From: Clostridiales bacterium
Lineage (GTDB): Bacteria > Bacillota > Clostridia > Peptostreptococcales > Anaerovoracaceae
DNA length: 5,259 bases
Assembly (NCBI GenBank): GCA_012799165.1
Contig: JAAZLU010000249.1
Coordinates: 1 to 5,259, forward strand
Direction: 5' to 3'
The position numbers and the translations under genes were made by a program. Positions 1-5,259 of the stretch are shown here, in pieces (the stretch's first letter is position 1; each line of letters opens with the position of its first letter). The notes under the pieces were generated by a model that ran no database searches, was not told the origin of the DNA, and saw nothing but the letters and a program-made list of their open reading frames with translations.

Positions 1-979
1 CGTCAAGGATGGCATCATCGAAGATGGTTTGGAGAAGTCCTCGAGAGCGCCGAGGACGGCAGCGGGCATAAAGGAAGACGGCAGCTTTGTCCTATACACT
101 GTCGATGGCAGGCAAAAGAACTATTCCATGGGCTTCAGCATGGCAGAACTTGCGGAGCGGATGCTCGATTTGGGCTGCGTTCAGGCGGTAAATCTGGATG
201 GCGGGGCCTCGACTCAGCTTTTTGCGACCCTTCCGGGAAGCGAAGCTCAAACTCAGATAAACAGGGATTCGCAGGCTAAGGGCATAAGGAGCAGCGGCAA
301 TTATATAGTCTTTAAAAATGATGCCGAGGGTAGCGGCGAAGCAAGCAGGCTCTACCTATATCCCTACGGCGAATATCTGCTCTCCGGCGCGAGCCTTCAG
401 CTGGAGGCGAAGGCGGTTGACGATGTATACAAGCCTTGTGAAGTTCCCGATGGAGTGCATTACAGCCTCGGCGATGGGGTGCAGGGCAGCATCGATGCTG
501 ATGGCCTCTTCAGGGCCGGAGGCGAGGCCGGACAGGCTGTCGTGAGCGCTCGCGCGGGAAATGCGAGCGGCAGTGTGTTTATCAATGTTGTCTCTAATCC
601 GGACGAGATAATCGCTTATTTGGGAGAGAGTTCGCAAGGCGATCAGCTCGTCGCTATAGGCCAGAGCTACCAACTTTCAGCTAAGGCCTTCTGGCGCATG
701 CAGGAGCTGAAATCGGAGGCGGCCTGCTACAGTTGGAGCGTGGAGGGCGATATAGGCAGCATAGATGAAGAAAGCGGCCTGTTTACGGCAGAGGGCGCAA
801 ACGGCGCATTCGGCACCATCACTTGCAGGGCCGGCGATGCGAGTTCGTCGATTCAGTTGGAGCTCGTAAGAACTACGCCGACGCAGCTTCTGCAGCCCTG
901 GATATTGGAGATAGTCGATGCCGCGGCGAAGATAGATGCTGCCGAGCAGCCGGATGCTGAAGTGCAGATCGGACTATGA
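1..979 (+). CDS. Phosphodiester glycosidase (NAGPA) family protein with two Ig-like domains, 5'-truncated
   Basis: The frame is open from position 2, so the 5' end lies outside the window; 325 residues are visible. The TTG at 29 falls inside conserved domain sequence and is not a credible start. Visible residues 1-105 are the C-terminal part of a NAGPA domain (N-acetylglucosamine-1-phosphodiester alpha-N-acetylglucosaminidase-like), shown by RAPRTAAGI, the VDGRQ strand, the GFSMAELAERMLDLG helix and the hallmark NLDGG at visible residues 64-68 followed by AST. Two Big_2-like Ig folds follow, at about 116-198 and 199-290. Each carries a matching GSID..(S)GLF.A.G..G...(I/V)..RAG.AS(G/S)S pattern, so they look like a tandem duplication. 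A 35-residue tail ends the protein with no LPXTG, SLH repeat or membrane helix. Family members hydrolyse sugar-1-phosphate diester bonds and bacterial ones are usually exported; the signal peptide would lie upstream. The substrate is unknown, and a surface polymer is inferred from the neighbours. Confidence 0.88.
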   Translation, partial: VKDGIIEDGLEKSSRAPRTAAGIKEDGSFVLYTVDGRQKNYSMGFSMAELAERMLDLGCVQAVNLDGGASTQLFATLPGSEAQTQINRDSQAKGIRSSGNYIVFKNDAEGSGEASRLYLYPYGEYLLSGASLQLEAKAVDDVYKPCEVPDGVHYSLGDGVQGSIDADGLFRAGGEAGQAVVSARAGNASGSVFINVVSNPDEIIAYLGESSQGDQLVAIGQSYQLSAKAFWRMQELKSEAACYSWSVEGDIGSIDEESGLFTAEGANGAFGTITCRAGDASSSIQLELVRTTPTQLLQPWILEIVDAAAKIDAAEQPDAEVQIGL

Positions 980-983
980 TGAC

Positions 984-3188
984 ATGCGTATAATGATGTT
1001 TGCCGCCGGCGGAGATATAGGCGGGGGAAAGACACATATTCTATCCATCGCGCGAGAGGTTGCGAGGGACAACGATCTGAGGCTCATATGTTTTAGGGAC
1101 GATGTCATGTCGAGGGAAGCCCCCTCCATGGGAATAGATACGAGGACTGTTAAGTCCAACGGAAACATCTTCGAGGCTGTAAAGCTTGCCTGCGATCAGG
1201 CGAAGGAATTTCGTCCGCAGCTTATTCATTGCCACGGAGCCAAGGCTAACATGCTGGGTGCTCTGGTTAAGCGCCTGTATGGTATACCGGTTATGACGAC
1301 TGTCCATTCCGACCCGAATCTCGATTATTTGGGCTCTCCTCTTCGCGACTTGGTTTATGGGAATATCAACAAGCTGAGCCTGCGCCGCATGGACTATTTG
1401 GTCGCCGTCGCGGACAGGATGAGGGAGCTTCTGATAGAGAGAGGCTTCGATGCTCAGAATATATTCACTGTATATAACGGCTTGGATTTTTCGGAGAGCA
1501 GCCCCGAGCCTAGAGGAGAAAAAAATCCTCAGGAGCCCATAGTTGTCGGTATAGCTGCACGGCTAAATCCCGTCAAGGATATCTCGACACTCATAAAGGC
1601 TTTCTCTATGGCCTATGCGCGCAACAATCTGCTGCGCCTTTCGATAGCGGGCAGCGGTGAGGAGGAACAGAGCCTCAAAGAGCTCGCGACAAGCCTTGGC
1701 ATAGCGGATGTCACGCGCTTTGAGGGCTGGGTGGAGGATGCCAAGGGGTATTTTGAGAGCGTCGATATAAATGTTTTATCCTCTCTCTCCGAGACATTTC
1801 CCTACTCATTGCTCGAGGGGGCCTATGTGCACTGCCCCGCGATTGCAAGCAATGTCGGAGGTATACCCTACCTCATTGAAGATGGAAAGACGGGATTACT
1901 CTTCGAAGCGGGCGATTCGGAGTGCCTTGCGGAGCATATTTTGAAGCTCGCAGCGGATCCGGCTCTTAGAACGGAGCTAGCCGAAGCCCTTCACAGCAAG
2001 GCAAAAGAGGAATTCTCGCTCAGAAGGATGAAACTCGATCAGGAGGAAATATACAGGGTGCTGATCCATCGCAGCAGTCGCAGAAAGGAAGGCCGCTACG
2101 GAGCGGTACTCTGCGGAGCTTACGGCAAGGGTAATGCGGGGGACGATGCGATACTGCATGCCATAATCTCCAGGCTGCGCAAGATAGATACATATATGCC
2201 TTTCTATGTTATGTCCAGAAAGCCCGTCGAGACGGGGAAGAAGGAAGGGGTAGGCTCATTTTACATATTCAATGTGCCGAGGTTTCTCAAATACCTCAGG
2301 CGCACCAAGCTTTTCGTTTCCGGTGGCGGAACTCTAATACAGGATGTAACCTCTTCTCGCTCGCTGTATTTTTATCTTTTTGCTCTCGTTGCGGCAAAGA
2401 GGATGGGGTGCAGGGTCGTCATGTACGGCTGCGGTATAGGCCCGATAAGCGGGAATTTCAACAGGTGGCTTACGGGCAAGGTGCTCGACGCCACCGCGGA
2501 TATAATTACACTCCGGGACAGCGTTTCCATGCGGCTATTGGAAGATATAGGCGTGAAGCGCCCGGAAATTCTGCTCTCGGCGGATCCCACCGTGAGCCTC
2601 CCTCCGGTGCCTGAGGATACGGTTCGCGCTGCCTTCGCAAGGGAAGGCGTGCCCGAGAGCGGAGGGAAAATTGCCTTCTGCCTTCGCGAATGGGAGGGGT
2701 TTTCGAATTATTCGCCCATTGCCGAGGCGGCGAATTACGCCTATAATAATCACGACTTACTTCCGGTTTTTCTGGCCATGGAATATCCCAAGGATGTCGC
2801 CGTGGGCGAAAAGCTCGGAGCAATGCTGAGCGTTCCCTCAAAGGTCTGCAGGGAAAGGTACAGCGCGCAAGAGCTGCGGGGCATGCTCTCCGCGATGGAT
2901 CTGGTATGCGGGATGAGGCTTCACTCGCTTATATTTGCGTCTTCGGGGGGTTCACCGATAGTGGGAATATCCTACGACGTTAAGGTCGAAAGCTTCGTGA
3001 GGGACAGCGGCCTTCGACGCTGTATAGATTTAGAAGATTTGACTGCGGAAGAGTTGATAGAATATATAGATGAGGCGCTCGAGGGAGGTAGAAGCCGCGC
3101 CGAGGAGACGAGTTTGTGCCTTAAGAAGATGGAGAATATAAACGGCGAGGCGGCCGAGAGGCTGCTCGGCGGAAAGGAAAGTGCATGA
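984..3188 (+). CDS. csaB: Fused family 4 glycosyltransferase / CsaB-type polysaccharide pyruvyltransferase
   Basis: This 734-residue cytosolic protein joins two enzymes. Residues 1-365 are a GT-B fold GT4 glycosyltransferase: a glycine-rich N-terminal loop (GGDIGGGKTH, 9-18), VYNGLD (163-168), the donor-site segment AARLNPVKD (191-199) and an EX7E motif, E270 to E278, followed by NVGGIPYLI. Residues 372 to about 680 are a polysaccharide pyruvyl transferase: GAYGKGNAGDDAIL (378-391), SGGGTLIQD (446-454), GCGIGPI (482-488), LRDS (510-513) and GMRLHSLIFA (643-652) with H647. CsaB enzymes transfer pyruvate from phosphoenolpyruvate to a sugar of the secondary cell-wall polymer, making the ligand for SLH domains. 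The ATG at 984 is chosen because GT4 homology begins with MRIMMF; an in-frame ATG at 936 would add 16 unrelated residues inside the upstream gene. No clear Shine-Dalgarno precedes 984, which lies 4 bases after the preceding stop, so coupled reinitiation is likely. Both modules keep their key motifs. The symbol applies to the C-terminal half only. Confidence 0.9.
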   Translation: MRIMMFAAGGDIGGGKTHILSIAREVARDNDLRLICFRDDVMSREAPSMGIDTRTVKSNGNIFEAVKLACDQAKEFRPQLIHCHGAKANMLGALVKRLYGIPVMTTVHSDPNLDYLGSPLRDLVYGNINKLSLRRMDYLVAVADRMRELLIERGFDAQNIFTVYNGLDFSESSPEPRGEKNPQEPIVVGIAARLNPVKDISTLIKAFSMAYARNNLLRLSIAGSGEEEQSLKELATSLGIADVTRFEGWVEDAKGYFESVDINVLSSLSETFPYSLLEGAYVHCPAIASNVGGIPYLIEDGKTGLLFEAGDSECLAEHILKLAADPALRTELAEALHSKAKEEFSLRRMKLDQEEIYRVLIHRSSRRKEGRYGAVLCGAYGKGNAGDDAILHAIISRLRKIDTYMPFYVMSRKPVETGKKEGVGSFYIFNVPRFLKYLRRTKLFVSGGGTLIQDVTSSRSLYFYLFALVAAKRMGCRVVMYGCGIGPISGNFNRWLTGKVLDATADIITLRDSVSMRLLEDIGVKRPEILLSADPTVSLPPVPEDTVRAAFAREGVPESGGKIAFCLREWEGFSNYSPIAEAANYAYNNHDLLPVFLAMEYPKDVAVGEKLGAMLSVPSKVCRERYSAQELRGMLSAMDLVCGMRLHSLIFASSGGSPIVGISYDVKVESFVRDSGLRRCIDLEDLTAEELIEYIDEALEGGRSRAEETSLCLKKMENINGEAAERLLGGKESA
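3173..3178 (+). promoter_or_regulatory. Ribosome binding site for the gene at 3185
   Basis: AAAGGA lies 6 bases before the ATG at 3185, inside the last codons of the upstream fusion gene. It supports that start and, with the ATGA stop/start overlap at 3185-3188, suggests translational coupling. Confidence 0.7.
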
Positions 3189-4348
3189 GCAAGAAGATAC
3201 TTTGCCTGTCCACATCGAACTATTATCCCTACCCGACGAGGAAGCAGAATCTTATGAACAGATTTGCGGCCCTCGGCTACGAGATTTTATATGTCGACCC
3301 GCCTGTAACGATGATAGCGCCTTTAAAGGACAAGGCTACTGCGGCGAGGCTTTCCGCTCATAGATCTGCTCCCAGGCAGGCGCTGCCCAATTTGAAGGTC
3401 TTTGCATCCCCTCCGGTCCTGCCCTTTTTTAACAGGGTGCGTGCGCTGAACAAGCGAAACCAGAAGAATCTGGCCAAGTATCTGGCGGAGATTTGCAGCA
3501 AATACGATTTCGGCAAGGATTTTTGGCTCTGGTGCTACAGCCCTTCGTCCTGCGATCTCGTCGACCCTCTGGCTGCGGAGCTGGGCATAAAGCCCTCTAA
3601 GCTTTGGGAGCGCACGATATACGATTGCGTCGATAGACATTCGGCATATCCCGGGCAGATAGATCCCGCCGTCGTCGACAAGATGGAAGAAGATTTGGCG
3701 AGCCGCGCTCATCGGGTCTTTACGACCGCAAGAGGCCTCTACGACAGACTTATCGAGTTCAATCCGAACACGAGTCTTGTGCCAAACGGTTGTGCCTTCG
3801 AGCTATTCAACAGCGTCGCCTCCATGGAAAAGGAAAGTGATACGCTGCAGCTGGGATTTGTCGGGATGCTTCAGGAGTGCATAGATTACGATTGCATAAG
3901 GGCGGTTTCGATGGAGTTTCCCAATGCCGAAATAAAACTGATTGGAAGGCCTCTTCCGGGCGTGGATCTTTCGTGGACGGAGAACTTCCCCAATGTGAAT
4001 CTTGTGGGCTTGGTGCCTCAGACGGAGCTTCCGAAGTACATGAAGGAATTCGACCTCTGCATGAATATATTCGCCGACAACGAGCTTAGCCGCGATGTAA
4101 GCCCCCTCAAGTTCTACGAATATCTGGCGACCGGCAAGCCCGTCGTCAGCACTCTGGTTCCGCTGCAGGTGCTCGATTATACAGATTGTATCTATGTTGC
4201 GGAGAGTCCTGCGGAGTTTGCTATGAAGTGCAGGGAGGCTCTTGCGGAGCCCGCGGATGATCCGAAAAGGCAGATGAGAATAGAAGTCGCAAGGGCGAGC
4301 TCATGGGATGAGAAAGCCGCCGAAATTATAGAAATACTGGGATGGTGA
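3185..4348 (+). CDS. Glycosyltransferase, GT-B fold, TuaH-like
   Basis: This 387-residue protein has no signal peptide or membrane helix and should act in the cytosol. The N-terminal half opens with a beta strand (KKILCLSTSNYYPYPTRKQ) and contains YDCVDRHSAYPG (146-157), the position where TuaH-type enzymes carry a YDC.D...F.G motif. The C-terminal half has LVPNGCAFELF (198-208), LGFVGMLQECIDYD (223-236), KLIGRP (251-256), NVNLVGLVPQTELPKYM (270-286) and the nucleotide-sugar site SPLKFYEYLATGKPVVST (306-323). These elements identify a GT4-like retaining glycosyltransferase; TuaH works in teichuronic acid synthesis in Bacillus. The length is normal for the family. The donor and acceptor sugars cannot be read from the sequence. 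It overlaps the preceding fusion gene by 4 bases, so the two are probably made together and add successive sugars to one glycan. Codon use is strongly biased to ATA for Ile (12 of 18) and AGA/AGG for Arg (15 of 21). Confidence 0.87.
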   Translation: MSKKILCLSTSNYYPYPTRKQNLMNRFAALGYEILYVDPPVTMIAPLKDKATAARLSAHRSAPRQALPNLKVFASPPVLPFFNRVRALNKRNQKNLAKYLAEICSKYDFGKDFWLWCYSPSSCDLVDPLAAELGIKPSKLWERTIYDCVDRHSAYPGQIDPAVVDKMEEDLASRAHRVFTTARGLYDRLIEFNPNTSLVPNGCAFELFNSVASMEKESDTLQLGFVGMLQECIDYDCIRAVSMEFPNAEIKLIGRPLPGVDLSWTENFPNVNLVGLVPQTELPKYMKEFDLCMNIFADNELSRDVSPLKFYEYLATGKPVVSTLVPLQVLDYTDCIYVAESPAEFAMKCREALAEPADDPKRQMRIEVARASSWDEKAAEIIEILGW

Positions 4349-4353
4349 AGGAG
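4348..4353 (+). promoter_or_regulatory. Ribosome binding site for the DUF4330 gene, overlapping the upstream stop codon
   Basis: A perfect AAGGAG begins on the last base of the TGA stop of the upstream glycosyltransferase gene and sits 5 bases before the ATG at 4359. It is the strongest Shine-Dalgarno in the window and fixes this start. A ribosome terminating upstream would finish on the site itself, which favours coupling. Confidence 0.8.
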
Positions 4354-4358
4354 AACTT

Positions 4359-4901
4359 ATGAAGCTTGTTAATGAAAAGGGAAAATTGTTCGGGATAATC
4401 AACATCGTCGACCTTATGGTGTTGCTGCTGATTATCGCGGTGGTGGCCGTAGTGGCTACCAAGATCGGCGGGAGCGCGGTTACGGATGCCATATCGCAGA
4501 AAGTTGACTGCTACATGCAGGTCCGCGTGATAGGTGCACATCCGAGTCTCGTAATCGAGGCGGAAAATCAAAATCCGATCGGCAAGAAGCTGGTAGCAGG
4601 GAATATGTATCTGGATGCCACGATAGAGGATTACTGGTTCGAAAATTACGAGGTGCAGGTGGTGACCGATGACGGGCGCATAGTCACGGCGAGGGATCCG
4701 GATAAGATGGATATAATATTCCTGATAAAGACCCAGGTGGCTCCGGATACCCCGAGCCCCAAGATAGGCAGCCAGGAGCTGCGCGCGGGCAGAACTTATC
4801 TGGTCAAGTGCCAGACCTTCGAGATAGGAGGCACTATACGCTATGTCGAGATAGGCGGCTACAATCCGCCTGCGGAGTTCGAAAAGGGAAGCGCCAATTA
4901 A
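4359..4901 (+). CDS. DUF4330 family membrane-anchored protein
   Basis: The product has 180 residues. A short charged N-terminus (MKLVNEKGKLFGIINIVDL) leads into one hydrophobic helix at about 16-36 (IVDLMVLLLIIAVVAVVATKI), then a beta-rich domain of about 140 residues predicted to lie outside the membrane. The GKLFGIINIVDLMVLLLI opening followed by a V...VRV strand is typical of DUF4330 proteins, which occur in Bacillota and cyanobacteria and have no established biochemical function; the length fits the family. The soluble part shows LVAGNMYLDATIED, a TDDGRIVTARDPDKMDIIFLIKT segment, and LRAGRTYLVKCQTFEIGGTI near the end. No catalytic motif is evident. Its place between a glycosyltransferase gene (10 bases upstream) and a possible ligase/polymerase gene (directly adjacent downstream) suggests a structural or accessory role in polymer export or assembly at the membrane. 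That role is inferred from position only. Confidence 0.82.
   Translation: MKLVNEKGKLFGIINIVDLMVLLLIIAVVAVVATKIGGSAVTDAISQKVDCYMQVRVIGAHPSLVIEAENQNPIGKKLVAGNMYLDATIEDYWFENYEVQVVTDDGRIVTARDPDKMDIIFLIKTQVAPDTPSPKIGSQELRAGRTYLVKCQTFEIGGTIRYVEIGGYNPPAEFEKGSAN
4885..4889 (+). promoter_or_regulatory. Weak candidate ribosome binding site for the gene at 4902
   Basis: AGGGA, within a short purine run at 4881-4890, ends 12 bases before the ATG at 4902. The spacing is longer than usual, so initiation may depend on ribosomes arriving from the DUF4330 gene, whose stop codon directly abuts this ATG. Confidence 0.35.
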
Positions 4902-5259
4902 ATGGAAGTTTTGAAAGCGAGCCTCGCATACAGAGCGATAGCGCTGCTCGTCACAAAACTGAAGGAATGGTACGGATTCAGCGCGCTGGGCGCCGCGAGC
5001 CTCGCCATGAGCAAGGCCTACGAAAGCTCCCGTACAAGGCGCATATGGGAGGGCTTCTGCGGACGCAGAGACCCTGCGGAATTTTCCGTTTTTAATAAGA
5101 TTCTCGCAGGCATCGAAAGGCTGCTCCACACTGCAGGAGATTGGCTCGAAAATAGCCTTTTCCTGAAGCTGATGCTCGGGATAAGGAAGATTTACGAGCG
5201 AATCGGCAAGGGGGGCCTCGTTTTAGGTCTTGTAAATAAAATCCCGCTTCGCAGATGGC
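4902..5259 (+). CDS. Hypothetical protein, 3'-truncated; possible N-terminus of an O-antigen ligase/polymerase-like protein
   Basis: From the ATG directly after the DUF4330 stop, the frame stays open for 119 codons to the window edge. Coding is supported by the zero-base junction, by codon use matching the operon (ATA, AGG) and by the absence of any other plausible gene here. The visible part is basic and amphipathic, with short hydrophobic stretches (LAYRAIALLV at 8-17; LFLKLMLGI at 86-94; GLVLGLV at 105-111) but no clear full-length membrane helix. It repeats an aromatic residue shortly before a serine, ahead of helix-like stretches: YGFS (24-27), YESS (40-43) and WLENS (81-85). From memory, clostridial O-antigen ligase/polymerase-like membrane proteins carry a similar N-terminal extension before their transmembrane bundle, and such a gene would suit this operon. 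No diagnostic motif is visible, so the assignment stays tentative; another membrane-associated protein is possible. Confidence 0.6.
   Translation, partial: MEVLKASLAYRAIALLVTKLKEWYGFSALGAASLAMSKAYESSRTRRIWEGFCGRRDPAEFSVFNKILAGIERLLHTAGDWLENSLFLKLMLGIRKIYERIGKGGLVLGLVNKIPLRRW

Noticed and set aside
356..673. A 105-codon minus-strand open frame inside the Ig-like region of the first gene.
   Set aside because: It is fully antisense to a convincing Ig-like domain pair, and no recognisable family is visible in its translation.
850..979. A possible frameshift truncating the glycosidase, given its short non-repetitive 35-residue tail.
   Set aside because: No other frame across this stretch continues a recognisable domain, and the stop lies only 4 bases from the next start, as expected for an intact operon junction.
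936..983. An upstream in-frame ATG at 936 as the start of the fused glycosyltransferase.
   Set aside because: It would add 16 residues with no GT4 similarity, overlaps the glycosidase gene by 44 bases and has no better ribosome binding site than the ATG at 984.
748..1023. Recurring GATATAGGC strings (for example near 749, 1013 and 2541), considered as a possible DNA motif.
   Set aside because: They fall in coding frames as Asp-Ile-Gly and are explained by the strong preference for the ATA and GGC codons; spacing is irregular.
1011..1034. The fusion protein has a string matching the Walker A pattern GxxxxGKT (residues 10-17).
   Set aside because: It lies in the N-terminal glycine-rich loop expected of GT4 glycosyltransferases, and the rest of the domain (EX7E, VYNGLD, AARLNPVKD) is clearly GT-B. 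No Walker B or other NTPase element was seen.
4326..5129. A 267-codon open frame on the minus strand across the DUF4330 gene and the last gene.
   Set aside because: Both plus-strand frames here have family resemblance or operon-style starts. The antisense translation shows no recognisable domain and looks like a shadow of biased codon use.

Overview
The window is one tightly packed, plus-strand gene block with no intergenic gap longer than 10 bases. It reads as part of a cell-surface polysaccharide operon. The family mix (phosphodiester glycosidase with Ig-like domains, CsaB-type pyruvyltransferase, TuaH-like glycosyltransferase, DUF4330 protein) and the strong AAGGAG/AAAGGA ribosome binding sites point to a Bacillota bacterium, most likely a clostridial lineage with moderate GC. 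Codon use is distinctive: in the gene at 3185-4348, ATA encodes 12 of 18 isoleucines and AGA/AGG encode 15 of 21 arginines, although the DNA is not AT-rich. The exact taxon cannot be fixed from the sequence.

Layout: (1) positions 1-979 hold the 3' part of a secreted-type phosphodiester glycosidase (NAGPA domain), followed by two bacterial Ig-like domains. (2) 984-3188 is a two-domain protein, a family 4 glycosyltransferase fused to a CsaB-type polysaccharide pyruvyltransferase. (3) 3185-4348 is a second GT-B glycosyltransferase resembling TuaH, overlapping the previous gene by an ATGA. (4) 4359-4901 is a DUF4330 protein with one N-terminal membrane helix. (5) 4902 to the window end is the start of a further gene, open at the edge, whose visible part resembles the N-terminal extension of clostridial O-antigen ligase/polymerase-like proteins. 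That last assignment is tentative.

Inferred joint role: the two cytosolic glycosyltransferase modules would build a secondary cell-wall polymer or similar glycan, and the pyruvyl module would add a ketal-pyruvate to a sugar. In known CsaB systems this modification is what S-layer-homology (SLH) domains bind. The DUF4330 protein and the putative ligase/polymerase would act at the membrane on export, polymerisation or attachment. The phosphodiester glycosidase would act outside the membrane on sugar-phosphate linkages. Only the family assignments are supported by the sequence; the pathway order and the polymer are inference. No promoter, terminator, RNA gene, mobile element, CRISPR array or long repeat was seen.
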